From Paguma larvata (Eukaryota > Chordata > Mammalia > Carnivora > Viverridae), in contig CM057825.1 in NCBI GenBank assembly GCA_030068075.1, forward strand, positions 78,817,123 through 78,881,122: DNA of 64,000 nt, in the 5' to 3' direction. Under the pieces are notes generated by a model, which did not search any database, was not told where the DNA came from, and saw only the letters and a program-made list of their open reading frames with translations. Position numbers and translations under genes: made by a program. The stretch's first letter is position 1, and each line of letters starts with the position of its first letter. Positions 25,090 to 37,824 of this stretch are shown piece by piece.

Positions 25090-26480
25090 TTACTGCCATG
25101 CCTATAAAAAACTTAATAAAGGGTTGGAAGAAAAATTGAGGACATATTTCAAAAATAGAACAAAAAGATAAATAACAGAAGTACAAAAGAAAAATAACAA
25201 AATTAGAAGAACATGGGAAGTCAAACATTTGAACATTAGGACATTCATTGAGGACAAAGGGAAATGGATAGAAGAAAGTTACCAAAAACAGAATTCAAGA
25301 AAATTTTCCCAAGTTAAAGGACTTGAGTTTCCAGACTGAAAGAGCCCAGTGAGTACTAAGTATAATGAATGAAATAAAGCCACACTACAAACGCCATCAC
25401 TGTGAAATTTTAGAGCACAGTTGGGGGGAAAAAATCCAATAAGGGCCCAGAAAGGAGGAAGAAAGGAATTGCATACAAAGTTTTGAGAATCACAATGAGT
25501 AAGATCTTTTCAATTCCAACACTGAAACAAAAGAACAATGGAAGCAGACTCCTAGGTGGCTCAGTTGGTTAAGCAATTAAGCATTTGACTCTTGCTTTTG
25601 TCTCAGGTCATGATTTCAAGGTTTGTGAGTTCAAGCCCCGCATCAACCCTTGCATCCAGCCCATCAGGCTAGGCACTGAGGGTGCTGAGCCTGCTTAGGG
25701 TTCTCACTCTCCTCTCTCTCTGCCCCTCCTCTGCTCATGTGAACATGCACGAGTATGTGCGTGTTCTCTCTCTCTCTAAATAAATAAATTAATTAATTAA
25801 AAAAAAAGAACAATGGAAGTTTGTCTTCAAAATTTTGAGGGGGAAATTATCTGCATTCTAGAACTCCATATGCAGTAAATGTGACAATACGTGAAGGTAG
25901 AATAAAGACGTTTCCAAAGATACGTTTCCAAAGATAAAAACCATGAAAATTTTAATTGTTATGCAAGCCTTCTCAAAAAGCTACTGGAGAACTTGTTCCT
26001 CTGATACAAGAGAGTAAACTGTAAGGAGGAGATACAGACTTCAGGAAGCAAAGGATATAATATAAGAAAGAGGAGGCATGTGAAGGAAAATCCCAGCATG
26101 ACAGCTGTGCAACAGAGCTAGAGAGCAACTGGTCTAAGATCAGAACAAGTGAAAGGTATCAGGAGAGATTCCTTCAAGAAGCTGAATCTGATAGAAACCT
26201 GAAAGTTTAGAGATGGTATTTCCACAATTAGGGAAGAGTTTGGTTTAGGATAGGGATAAAATCATAGAACACTAAACGAACAAAAACAATAAAACCAGAC
26301 TCATCGACTTCAGGGAGAACAAAATTTTGTTTAGGAAAAGAAAACTGATAATGGTACACTACTTAGCTCATCCACAACTAACAATCACATAGTCACAAAA
26401 ATATAAGCCTTGACTACTCACCTAATCAAACAGCCACTGTAGGATGTAAGTGGGACCAGAAATGGGCTGAGCATAGTCAA
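25090..26480 (+). mobile_element. HAL1-type LINE fragment, split by a SINE
   Basis: Forward landmarks match the ORF1-like region of HAL1: 'ttcccaagttaaaggacttg', 'ccatcactgtgaaatttta', and then beyond the SINE 'ttctagaactccatatgcag', 'gtgaaggtagaataaagac', 'agctactggagaacttgttc'. All frames are broken. Ends are approximate. Confidence 0.6.
25545..25804 (+). mobile_element. Carnivore SINE with target duplication, expanded body
   Basis: A forward copy from 'cagactcctaggtggctcag' to an AAATAAATAAATTAATTAATT tail. The perfect 15-bp repeat AAAGAACAATGGAAG flanks it (25530-25544 and 25805-25819). The head contains a short internal duplication ('taagcaattaagcattt') and an enlarged middle. Confidence 0.92.
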
Positions 26481-27387
26481 GGCAGGTGGTGGAAAAGCAT
26501 TAAATCAACTTCCTCCAAAGTAGTACGTCAAACATAGTGCTAAAAATATTTTCCATTTAAATGCTTTTCGTTGACTTTGTAAGTGCTAACAGTCTGTATT
26601 CCTTTGCTTACACACTGTGTTGAACATATAAGAGATGCCACTAAAGAAAACAATTCATGGTAAATCAGCTACCTAAATGCTTATTTACAGAGGGATTATA
26701 TGTTGACAATATGAAAATGTTTGACCTTAATTTAATGTAAAAGCTTCCTCAGAAGTAGTCCCAGGGTAAAGAAAGTAGCTTCAAAGTATATGTTAAGTTT
26801 TGAACTACTTTTTGCACGTCAGCTTATGACATTCTCCTTGTAGAAGAATTATTACTAATATAACATAAGAAAACATAATCTTTAAACACGATTAAAGCTT
26901 TATATCATCTGTCCATGTTTTCTGGTGGATGGTCAAGTAACATAAAGAGAAATAGTATGAAAGCTACTGAAAATACCACTGTTCTTCATGTTTATGAGTA
27001 TTTGGTTTTGTTAAACACACTAACATCTTTATTTTTACCATGTGCAAACCTAGAATCTAACACTTAATCATCAGGACTAGTTCATGGTAAGACTGTAGAA
27101 GCACAGCCCACACACTGAAATTCTGGGTGCCATGGCTAGCTGAGTCATTCCCATTTCTCTATCATCAAATCCTTCAGAAATCTTTAGCTGTTAGCTCTCA
27201 CTGCCCCTGTAGCTTTCTAATTTTTTTCCCTATCAAGTGAAAAGTATCCAGAAATTTGAAGGAAAGAGAAGGCTTAAGCCTAATCAAAAGATGATCAATC
27301 ATTTCTTGACATTCTATAAAAACAGCAATAGCATCTTAAGGAGCTGAAAAGCTTTCTCTATTCATTCATTTTTTAAATAAACCTGTA
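26481..27387. other. Intergenic DNA, nothing recognised
   Basis: AT-rich, without gene or named repeat. Confidence 0.4.
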
Positions 27388-27601
27388 GGGACACCTGGGT
27401 GACTCAGTTGGTTGAGCATCCAACCTCAGCTCTGATGATGATTTCACAGCTCTTGAGTTTGAGCCCCGCATCAGGCTCTTTGCTGACAGCTCAGAGCCTG
27501 GAACCTACTTTGGATTCTGTCTTTCCCTCTCTGCCCCTCCCCTGCTCACCCTCTGTCTCTCTCTCTCTCTCAAAAATGAATAAATGTTAAAAAAATTTTT
27601 G
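27388..27601 (+). mobile_element. Carnivore SINE with target duplication
   Basis: A forward copy: 'gggacacctgggtgactcag', 'gctgacagctcagagcctgg', tail 'aaaaatgaataaatgttaaa'. The perfect 13-bp repeat AAATAAACCTGTA flanks it (27375-27387, 27602-27614). Confidence 0.94.
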
Positions 27602-27614
27602 AAATAAACCTGTA

Positions 27615-29102
27615 ATTTACCATTTTGTTTTAATATCTCCTTTGATCCAGAAAAGCAGATTCATTATAATTAGTATTTATAAATTCATGTCAAAGAGAAA
27701 TTTATTAAGAATCATGGTTAAAATTTGCAATTAGCCAATGTAAGAAAATTTTTCTATTAATCCTGATTTTTGAACAACATTTAAAAAATTATTTAACACT
27801 AAGATATTGTAACTTGGGATCTGAACCAATTTTTTAAAGATAGCTAAAACTGCCACAAAACAGAAAATCCCCCCAATGTATTATTCCATGTAATACTGGA
27901 AAACCATAGCAAACTCTGAAGAAGGAAAGAATTTACATATTATTGCCAGGAAAAATATCTCTAAGTGCACAATAATAGAGAGTAATTTTATTTGAAAATT
28001 CCAGGCACTTTAAAAGACTAATAAAAAGAAAATGTTAAAATTATAATCCTTTATAGAGTCTGAAGCTATGTACATATATTCATGTGTATACATTTATATC
28101 ATTTCTGAATGGTATTATTATGTTCATAAAAATCCTGTGCTCTTTTTTAAGGGAGATTTAGATACTAAATTTTGCACTGAATCTTTAGGGATTTATGCTG
28201 AAGCTAAAGCAATATACCAAAGCAAAATTCAGAGAAGAGCAGTTTTTAAACAAAATGAATTGAAAGGCAATAAAGTGTTTATCCTGTAGAAAGTTAAACA
28301 TATAATCTAAAATGAAGTCGGAAGATTAAGGCTGCCTTTCACTTACCTATACCAGTACACAAACTATTAAGGTAGCTGGCATATTAGTTTTACTTTGGCC
28401 CTTCCTGCCAATTGTCTGCCTGAGAGAAAGGTAATGACCTCTTTGGACTTCAATTACTCCACCTGAAATAAGGAAAGCAATACCCTAAAATTCTAAGATC
28501 TTGCAGAGATTGTTGAAAAAAAAGGACTCTACATTTCATGATATTTTTCCAATATAGTGGATGCATAGTTCAAAGAACTTTCTAATTCAGAGAACTGTGT
28601 GATTCTTTTATTTACATTGCTTGGGTGAACGACTGGACTATATACGCAGAAGCAGATCTTATCATTAATTTACTGGCTATTCTCTTCTATCATAAACTCT
28701 TTAGGGCTCATTTGGTTTTAAGTAGCAATATCTCTAGAAGTGAGAATGACCTTCAAGCTCCACCAGTATACCCAGACACTTTTACTTCAAGTTGAAATAG
28801 AGTAAAAGGAATGGAGTTAGCACCATCAACACCCTGTGTTATAAATAACTGGAAAATCATACAAAAATACAAGAAATAAAGGCTTATAGACATTAGACTA
28901 GAGGCATTATAGATTCTGACCTCTGAGAGAGGAAAAAAACAAGCAATGACCCTTCAACATTCACCAGCTTACTTCCTGGAAGCAATTTCAAGGCAAAAAC
29001 ATAGAGTTAAGCAGTTTCACTGAGCTAAAGGAGCACAGATCAGAATTCACGTAAACCAGAAAATAGAACTTGTGGAACATAGTACCACAGAAGAAAAAGC
29101 TG

Positions 29103-29105
<3 letters not shown>
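27615..29105. other. Intergenic DNA; weak MIR-like piece at about 28430-28520
   Basis: No gene. 28430-28520 has a weak MIR signature ('tgacctctttggacttcaat'). The 73-codon frame at 28068-28289 has no recognisable feature. From about 28800 the sequence may belong to the L1M-type element that follows. Confidence 0.35.

Positions 29106-29135
<30 letters not shown>
29106..29135. repeat. Poly-A run (30)
   Basis: A long uninterrupted A homopolymer directly at the 5' border of a SINE target duplication. Confidence 0.95.
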
Positions 29136-29140
<5 letters not shown>

Positions 29141-29146
29141 CCAGAG

Positions 29147-29353
29147 GGGCTCCTGGGTGGCTCAGCTGGTTAAGCATCAGACTTTGGCTCAGGTCATGAT
29201 CTCATGGTTCATGAGTTTGAGCCCTGCGTGGGGTTCTGTGCTAACAGCTCGGAGCCTGGAGCCTGCTTTGTCTCCCTCTCTCCCTGTTCCTCCCCCACTC
29301 ACGCTCTGTGTGGGTCTCTCTCTGTCAAAAATAAGTAAACATTAAAAAAAAAT
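29147..29353 (+). mobile_element. Carnivore SINE with target duplication
   Basis: A forward copy, 'ggctcctgggtggctcagct' to 'caaaaataagtaaacatta'. The perfect 15-bp repeat AAAAGAACTCCAGAG flanks it (29132-29146, 29354-29368). The 5' copy overlaps the end of the 30-A run. Confidence 0.95.
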
Positions 29354-29359
29354 AAAAGA

Positions 29360-31510
29360 ACTCCAGAGATCTGTAGGGGGGCCCACTTGAGACTTTCTTA
29401 CTTATCTCTGCATGCATACAATAAATGGCCCAAGGCTGGGGAGAGAACCACAAGAAAGTAGTCAGAAAAACCCTGCGGCTCACATGAAGCTAGGAATAAT
29501 TTGTTTTCCCATAAGCCAGAATGGGAAAAAAATACAAAAAGCATCAAATAGAATTCTCGGAAGGATACTGAATGTCAAGACACAACATAATCAAATTGCT
29601 GAAAACTAAGGATAAACGGAAAATCTTAAAATCATTCAGGAAAATAAGAAAAATTATAACATATTAACTACAAAGCAATAAGAAGAAAAATGACCACAGA
29701 CTCTCCATTAGAAACTATGCAGGCAACTGTATTGAAAGAAAAAATAATAAAATAAAACTTTCTACCTACAGTTTTTTACAAAGGGAAAATATCAAGAATG
29801 ATGATAAATATGCATTTTCAGATGAATAATACTAAGAATTCATCACCAACAGAACTACACTCCAACAATCTTAAAGGAAGTTTCTTAGGCAGAACAAAAA
29901 TAACACCAGATAGAAAGTTAAACTTTTACAGAGGATGGAAGAAAGTCAAAAATAATATGTATATGGAGGAATATAAAAGACAGTTTTCTCATTTTTAAAC
30001 TACCTTCAAAATATAATTGACTGTTTAATAAAAAAATGGGAACAGTATAGCTTGCAATTTATAGTTTTTGTGGAAGTAAAATATATGATAATAATAGCAC
30101 AAAGGGTAAAGAGATGAAAGTATACTACCATAAAGTTCTTATCCTACACAGAAAAGGTACAATATTATCTGAAGTTAGACTATGAGTTAAAGTTACATAA
30201 TGTCAACCCAAGAGAAAATAGTAAAAAGTAAAGCAAGGAGGTAATATGTAACAGTGGAAATAAAATGTAATTATAAAAAATAGTCAATAACATCCATAAA
30301 AGGAAGAGGAACAAGAAAAATAAACACAAATAGGTAAGGTAAATAGAAAACAAACAATGAGATGGGTAGGTTTAAATCCAACCATATGAATGACATTAAA
30401 TATAAATAGTCTAAATATTTTCATTAAGAGGCAAAGATTGCCATATTGAACCAAATTTTAAAGAATGATGAGATATACTCTTTAAATATAAAGACACGTA
30501 GCTTAAAGGTAAAAGGATGGAAAAATATATATGCCCTACTAACACTAATCAAAAGAAAATTTGAGCAGCAATATTAATATTAGACAAAGTATACTTTAGA
30601 ACAAGGAATACTGTCATGAATAAAGAAGAATGTTTCATAATGATAAAGGGATTAATTCATCAACAAGACATAATAATCCTAGATGTGTATGTACTTACTA
30701 AAAGAACTTCAAAATGCAAAATGCAAAACTGACAGAACTTAAAGGAGACAAAGACAAATCTTATTTATATGTGTAGATTGACACTTATCTTTCAGTAATT
30801 AATAGAATATGTAGTCAGAAAGTCTGAAAGACAAAGAAAATTTGAAAAAGGCTATCAACTAACTTCACCTGAAAGACACTTATAAAATACTATACTCAAC
30901 AGCAGAATACACAAACTTTCTAAGCACACATTGAACATTCTTCCATTCTCCAAATTTGATCATATTCAGGTCCATAAAATGTCTCAATAAATTTAGGAGA
31001 ATTGAAATCTTATAAAGTATGTTTCATGTCTACAAAACAGTTAAAATAAAAATCAAGAGATATTTGGAAAATCCCAAATTATTCAAAAATTAAACAATAT
31101 ACTTCTAAATAACTCATAGATAAAAAAGAAACAAGGAAAAATTTTTAACTGAATAAAAATAAAAAACAACATATCAAAATTTTGGGGATTTAGCTAAAGC
31201 ACAGATTAGAGGGAAAATTATAGCAAATGATTATATTAGAAAAAAAGGTCTGGATTAGAAACTCAATCAGAAAAAGAATGGAAAATTAAACCAAAAGCAA
31301 GTAGAGAAAAGAAAATAATAAAGAGCAGATATTAAAACATAAAAACAGTATAAAAACAATGACACCAAAAACTATTACTAGGAGAAAAAGCAATTAAATT
31401 GATAAATCTCTAGTCCAATTGATCCAGAAAAAAAGAAGAGACACCAATTATTAATATTAATATTCAGAATGAAACAGGGACATTACAAATCCTTAAATAT
31501 TATAGGAAAG
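29360..31510 (+). mobile_element. Old L1M-type LINE fragment, forward
   Basis: Landmarks run in LINE order. First come ORF1-end phrases ('ttcatcaccaacagaactac', 'aaaggaagtttcttaggcag'), then ORF2 endonuclease-region phrases ('tttaaatataaagacacgta', 'catattcaggtccataaaat', 'cttctaaataactcataga', 'ttgataaatctctagtccaa'). All frames carry many stops. With the HAL1-type piece at 25 kb, this is one of only two forward LINEs in the window. Confidence 0.7.
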
Positions 31511-31593
31511 ATGCCTGTCCCTGAAGAGTTTATAATCTAGTTGGTAGGACAGGCTGTATGCTCAGAAAATAATGAACAATCTTATACTAATAT

Positions 31594-31618
31594 CAACAAC
31601 AATAATAATAATAATAAA
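31594..31618. repeat. (AAT)n / A-rich simple repeat
   Basis: CAACAATAATAATAATAATAA-type trinucleotide run bordering a MIR. Confidence 0.8.
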
Positions 31619-31770
31619 TAACACTGATCCATCACCTATTATATGCCAGGAAAGTTCTAAGTACTTTATATACATTAAATTATTTAATCATCACAACCTT
31701 AAAAGGTGGACACCATTATTAATCCCATTCTACAGATGTGTGCTTTAGGCACTTGCCCAATGTAGATGTA
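31619..31770 (-). mobile_element. MIR SINE relic
   Basis: Read forward: 'cacctattatatgccaggaa', 'ttctaagtactttatataca', 'taatcccattctacagatg', 'aggcacttgcccaatgtag'. This is MIR in reverse. Confidence 0.7.
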
Positions 31771-31802
31771 ACAGTAGATACAAGATAATTTAGCAATTCG
31801 AG

Positions 31803-32002
31803 GGCACCTGGGTGACTCCGTTAAGTGTCCGACTCTTGATTTTGGCTCAGGTCATGGTCTCACGGGCTCGTGGGATTGAGCCCTGCACCGGGTTCTGTGC
31901 TGACAGCATACAGCCTGCTTGGGATTCTCTCACGTCTTCTCTCTCTGCCCCTCCCCTGTTCATGTGTGCTGTCTCTCAAAATAAATAAACATTTTTTAAA
32001 CA
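31803..32002 (+). mobile_element. Carnivore SINE
   Basis: A forward copy from 'gggcacctgggtgactccgt' to 'caaaataaataaacatttt'. A small deletion in the head removes part of the 'cagttggttaag' block. Degenerate flanking repeats are ATAATTTAGCAATTC and ATAATTTAATAATTC. Confidence 0.9.
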
Positions 32003-32219
32003 ATAATTTAATAATTCAGACTTAGGAGGAGAAATAAGGACAAGGAGGAGAAAAGAGGATTGCACAAGTCTTGGAAATTTGTCATGGAGGAGCTAAGGCT
32101 TAGGCTAGCTCTTGTAAGATCTATCTTGATGTCTATCAAGTGTTTTATACTAGGTGTCACAATCTAGTATTATCAGAGATCTAGTACTTCAATAGAGTAA
32201 TTTAAATCAATGTTTCAGC

Positions 32220-32370
32220 TGTTTCAACAAACATTTATTGAACACTTATTATGATTTAGGCTCTGGTATTACAGAGACGGACAAAAGATGAGAGATCTAT
32301 TAAGTATATATATAAAATATGCGCCATACTGGTAGAAGTCATTGAACTCCCGTCCTCATTCTCAAAAAGA
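32220..32370 (+). mobile_element. Ancient interspersed repeat fragment, family not named
   Basis: 'caacaaacatttattgaaca', 'ttaggctctggtattacaga' and 'gacggacaaaagatgag' are related to the fragment at 15775. Confidence 0.45.
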
Positions 32371-34889
32371 TCATAACCTAGTTAGTTGCAGGTGTATGTG
32401 TGTGTGCATGTATGTAAACAAATTAGAAAGCAACTGAGACTAGGTTATAATTATGAGCTAACCTGAGTAATATTATATGAGTTCAGAAAAACAGAAGATT
32501 AGTGTAAATTATCCAGACATAGTTTTATGAAGGATATGCATTGGAGCTGAATGCTGGAAAACTAGTCATATGTATATATATACATATATGGATACGCACA
32601 CACACAGAGGGAGAAAAACTAGTCATATACATATGTACAGAGAAAGAGAGGGAGAAGGAGAGGGAGAATGTGACAATACCAGCTGTTGATAAGATAAGGA
32701 AAACTCAGGTGGAAATAAGCAGTCTACTTAGCTACAGGTAGATAATGCCAGAAGATAGCTGAAAATAAAGCTGAAAGTGAAAAGGGGGCAGGAGCGATTA
32801 AGTTAGGGCATAAAAATTTACTTGAATTCCAGATTTTTGTTGAGAATATAGGCTGGGTAAATTTAATCCCCAAATTCTAACTAAATTATTCTGTTTTACT
32901 CAGGCAGGAGAAAGGACAGAAATACAGGAGAGAGTACAGGGAATTCCCAAAACAATACAGAAAAATATTTCAGTCATCATTTGATACCCATATAATTTCC
33001 TGGGGATATCCATATAATTTCCTGGGAACTCAGAAATATCGATAAAAATTAAAATAGAGAAAAAGGTATACCTAATCCAAGATTTTATTGACTTTTAAAA
33101 GACAAAATCTTCTTTAAGCAATTAATTAACATGCATCAGTGATGCCCCCAAGTATCATCAAACCATAAAAAATAGGAAGTTTTACACCAAAGAGTAATGT
33201 AAGCATCGATACCCCCGTGGCTGGTAAAGTGCCTGCTCTGCTCAGACGACAGGGCACTGGGTCTTCAGTGTGTCCAAGGGATATCCCCACTGCAATTTGT
33301 CAGCAGACTGGCAAATATTCTTAGTGACAGGAACACAAAGCCCAGGAATACAGCCTTACCCTCATTCACGGCTCAAAGCACCTCAGCCAGCTCTCCTGGC
33401 TCCCTCTAATGGCCCCAAATACCAATTATACAGCTTCACCATCTCTGTATCTAAATTTGGACATAGGTATCAAGTTTGAATGCCTGATGAGACTAATTAA
33501 GTACTTTGCAGAAGTGTGAAGTAATCAGTCCTAGGATGGAAGGAAAAAAAGAAGGAAATCCCCAGAGGTGGATCTGACATGGTTCCTGTCCCTATTGAAG
33601 TTTCATAAGATCACAGCTGAAAGAACATTCTACCATAAATTGAAAGGTTCTGCATTAACGGCAGGAAACAAAAACTCAACTCACAACTCATCCCCCACTA
33701 ATACAGCATATCCACCACAAATTCTGAAGTCGCCACGTTGTCATATATCGCCACCTAGTGTCCATAGGCAGGTGTATGTTAACCTCAGCCGAGCCCAAAG
33801 GTGACGTTTTACAGCAGTCACCTTCCAAGGGCTTCCTGTTAGACTTGGCTATTCACCACATCAGGATTCCTAGTGTGACTCCTCATTCTACTTCAGGGCA
33901 TACCCACGAAAGTGTAATAATGGATTTATTTTATTGCGGCGAAGCTCCCATTTTGTGGATTACCCTCAAGTACTTTGAAACTGCAAACTGTTCCCCAGGA
34001 GAACTCTTTCTTGACACTTGGCATACATCTGTCTCTCCACCTTCTCTTCTCACTATTCTCTATTATTGGTGTGTAGACTCTGACTATAAATGGCATACGT
34101 TTTGATAGAATAATTTGCTGCGTGAGATATAACTGGGAAGAGACGGCTGTAATAGAAATGCATCTAAACTGTTCATAAGACAAACATTTGAGTGGCTTTA
34201 GAATTGTTTCATTTTGTGGATTCACCCTTTCTCTCTTTCTACTTCTGTAACTACATGGTGGGAAGGAAAAAAGATGTTAATGAATAATCAAAAATCCACA
34301 GAATAACAGAATATAACCAAAATGAAAATAACTCCAAGGATTACTTACTTCAGAGACCCTACTTCCTTCCAAGCAACCTTCAAAGGAGAAGCCCAAGCAG
34401 GCCATTTCTAGACAGGAAGTGTGACAATTTTTGAAGATGCAAGCTATTCGATGGCAGTAAATTCTCTCAAAACATTTTTAGACCTACATGACTATCGCTG
34501 AGTTAGATCTTTTCTGATCAGGCAAAATAGAAGATGTGAGTAATTAGATGAGGTTTGGATGTCGAACTATGAACAAGGGACAGCTTTCTCAGTTTGCCTT
34601 GGAGTCAGATCTGCCAGATTGCCATGTAAAATTTAGGGCATGCTTATACTAAAAAAAATTATTCATTGTTTATCTGAAACTCAAAATCAACTGAGTGTCC
34701 TGCATTTATGTAGAGGCAGCTCTACTTGGTATGGAACAAAAGAACCTGTCGGAGAAAATAACTAGGTTCCTAGCAGAACTGGTGATTTTATTGGTCATTT
34801 TTATGAAAATGGTGCTTTTGTGGTGTTTTGTGGGCCAATACTACGCAAAGGCCCAACACTATAAGCATTCAAATAATACCCTGCATTTA

Positions 34890-35075
34890 TTTAATACTTA
34901 AAATTTATAAAACATTTCACATTTATTACATCATCTGGATTCTCCTAATGACAACCCTTATGTGAGTATTTTTATGCCTGTTTCAAGGCTCACAGATGAT
35001 AAGGAATTGTCATGGTGATCCACACGAAGCTGCACAAAAAAGCCAGAACTTGAATCCAAATCTGCCAGTGTGCTA
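34890..35075 (-). mobile_element. MIR SINE relic
   Basis: Read forward: 'cacatttattacatcatctg', 'gacaacccttatgtgagta', 'tcaaggctcacagatgataa', 'cagaacttgaatccaaatct'. This is MIR in reverse. Confidence 0.6.
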
Positions 35076-35789
35076 CATGTGCAAATAAAGAAAATGTTTA
35101 TGTGGCCACTATGTAAGACTTTCAATTGTGAAATAAGGCTAGGAAAATGAAGATATTCTCAGAGTCGCTGAGCTGTCTTACGTATACGTTCAAACTATAG
35201 AGTCCAGTTTGATTTTTTTAAACCACAAAACATTCACTTTACTTCCCCAAGTACGTGAGACATTATTCCTCTGATGTAGGTTTATTCACACATACCCAAA
35301 TTTCTCAATCTCTAACCACTACTCTTTGTAACCCATTTATATGTCCTAGAGACCTTTAATAAATTCACAGTATAATCCAAATCTGTTTAACTCAGAGCTC
35401 ATTTTCCTTAGATCTTTACATTTGAAATTTAGAAAATGCTCTTGTAATGATTCCTTTGGATCAGGATCTTGTAATGATTCCTTAAGGATAAGGTTTGTTT
35501 TTAAATTGTAGAGTAGTGACAGCTGGTGTCCACAGTGTGTATTACACTTCTCCCTAGCACAGTTTTTTTTTTTTATCTTTTACTTGTGGTCCTCCAATTC
35601 TAGTTCTCATAAAAAATTCCCTGAAGAGTTTCCTAAATGCGGCTTCCTAAACCTCATAGATTCTGATTACATACAACTGGAGTAACATACATTCTACAAG
35701 CCCCAGTGCTACCATCCCTTTCCTCCTGGTCAATCTCATGCAAGAGAACATTACTGGGGATGTGAGTCACTACAGATCTTAAAATGTCG

Positions 35790-35880
35790 ATTCTGGGGCA
35801 GTAGTATCAGGATGGAGCCAGAGATTCTGCATTTCTAACACGTTCCCAGGTACTTTTATACCCCCGTTTGAAACCTAAGC
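35790..35880 (+). mobile_element. MER5-like hAT relic (partial)
   Basis: 'agagattctgcatttctaac' and 'cgttcccaggta' match the MER5A block normally read as 'gaatttgcatttctaacaagttcccagg'. Confidence 0.5.
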
Positions 35881-36279
35881 AATTCCACTTCTTTATGTAG
35901 CCAGATCACCAAAGCCTAGATTCTGAGATTACAAATGTCACTTAATGGATGACTTTCACTCAGTGGTTAAACAGATTTTGGTTAAATCTCCTCATCTTGT
36001 TCCCTGTTCTGCTTACATGCTTTGAGTCCTAAAAGATAGCCATAGTCACCTCAAGGAGAAGTAGCTCAGAACAAAGTAGGACAATATGCTGATGGGAGGC
36101 CTGCCTAAACCCATGCCTGTTCTTTTCTAGACCTAATTATCTCCTGCTACCAAAGAGACAGGAAGGCTCAAGGAAGTATTACCCTGACAAGCACTGGGCA
36201 CATACATAGACAGCAAAGCTACAAATAAAAAGTTCAGAGGAGTTCAACGATGAAGATAATGGTGATAAAAATGATGTCA

Positions 36280-36480
36280 GCTAACATTTATTGCAACAAG
36301 TGCTGTGCACTGTGCTAAATCCTTTACATGGATTATCTCATATAATCTAAATATATCTACAAAATAGATAATATAATGGTGTCCATTGTAATGACAGACA
36401 CAGACGAGCAGATAGGTAATTGTTGTATCTAACATCACAATTAAAGTCCAGTGATTGTATGAATCACATTCATATTAAAA
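36280..36480 (-). mobile_element. MIR SINE relic
   Basis: Read forward: 'taacatttattgcaacaagt', 'tgtgctaaatcctttacatg', 'attatctcatataatctaaa', 'gatgtc...cagacacagac'-type order. MIR in reverse, heavily diverged. Confidence 0.5.
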
Positions 36481-36861
36481 ATCAAAATACTAAATAGAAG
36501 CCTTTTGTTCCATTTTGTCCTGGAGACACGCAACATTCATTCCCTACAACATTCATGTGTTGCCACCTAGCAATAGAGAGCTAAAACATATAAGATGTTT
36601 CCAGGAAAAGCTTTAATTTCCTAGAAATGGCTAAAATATATGCCTATCTTAATGTATTAAATATTGCATCACTGATGTGGGCAACTTAAAAAAATGTGTT
36701 CTCAACAGCTGAGTTCTGTGACAACCAAGTTTTCATGTACCTTTACTTTTATCAATAACCTTTTTTAATTTCTATTATCATTTTACATAGTGTTTTCTTG
36801 CAACCAGGTAAAATTTCATGCAGCATTTCTTAAAATAACACAATATATTGTCTTCAAACTT

Positions 36862-37069
36862 TGTTTTTTAACTTTTGTTTATTTTTGAGAGAGAGAGAGA
36901 GAGAGAGAGACCATGAGTTGGGGAGGGGCAGAGATAGAGGGATACGGTGGATTTGAAGTGGGCTCTGCACCGTGAGGGGAGAGCCCAATGCAGGGCTCGA
37001 ACTCACAAACTGAGATTATGTCCTGAGCCAAAGTCAGACGCTTAACTGACAGAGCCACTCAGGTACCCC
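36862..37069 (-). mobile_element. Carnivore SINE with target duplication
   Basis: A reverse-strand copy with tail 'aacttttgtttatttttgag', a 25-bp GA run, and head ending 'gagccactcaggtacccc'. The flanking 16-bp repeat TATTGTCTTCAAACTT / TATTATCTTCAAACTT (36846-36861, 37070-37085) has one mismatch. Confidence 0.94.
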
Positions 37070-37544
37070 TATTATCTTCAAACTTCTAATGTGCTTTAGA
37101 TATGCTTGGTTGACCAGAAAATAGTTCATCTTGTCTTTTGGTTTTATAATCCTACTGTCTTTATAGAAAGAACCAGTTGCACTACAACAGTCTTTCCAGG
37201 TCGAGCACTTGGTGATTACTATATATTTCTTCGTTTGTGTTGAGTATGCATCTTTGTTATTAAGAATTAGTGTTTTCTAGAATAAAAAAGAACCCATATA
37301 TTTATAAAAAAAAAAAAAAAACTTCTATGCAGGCCATAGTAAGAGTGAGATGGATTACACACTGACCTCTGAATAATCTCATAATCTGGTGAATGGGTCA
37401 ATTTTTACAGTTCTGTAAAGGTCCTTCTTTGTCTCTGAAGAATAAGAACAATCCAAGAGAGTAAAAGGGATAAGGCAAATAGATAAAAGAAAATTGAAAT
37501 AAGTTGAAAGACAGTTACTCACCTCTTTCTCTTCAGACGTCTAA

Positions 37545-37760
37545 TGTTGTGGAAGGCACAGAGATTTCAGAGCCAGACAAATCCAAGTCTTAATCTCACA
37601 TTCACCACTACCTGTGGTTGTATGGCATCAGGCAGTTTGCGTAGCCTAAGTCTCAGTTTCTTCACGTCTGCAGTGTAGACACTATTACTCTCCCAGCCCA
37701 GTTGTTGAGTAGATAGAGGTAGATAGAAGGTATGGAGGCATGGAGCCTGGAAATAGAAAA
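37545..37760 (+). mobile_element. MIR SINE relic
   Basis: 'gagccagacaaatccaagtc', 'tcaccactacctgtggttgt', 'aagtctcagtttcttcacg' and 'ggagcctggaaatag' follow MIR order from the 5' half onward. Confidence 0.65.
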
Positions 37761-37824
37761 CAAAGAGCAGCTATTATTAATGGTAGCTTGTTATTAATGA
37801 TCACCACTTCTTCATCTGTTCAAC

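Larger units (their letters stand above)
32021..36845. other. Intergenic DNA with scattered old repeats, no gene
   Basis: No supported gene. Old repeats inside are listed separately. A short direct repeat ('catataatttcctgggga') lies at about 32990-33028, and 'tcttgtaatgattcctt' occurs twice at about 35442-35484. The 33758-34225 stretch is open on both strands, but I recognise no protein. Confidence 0.4.
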
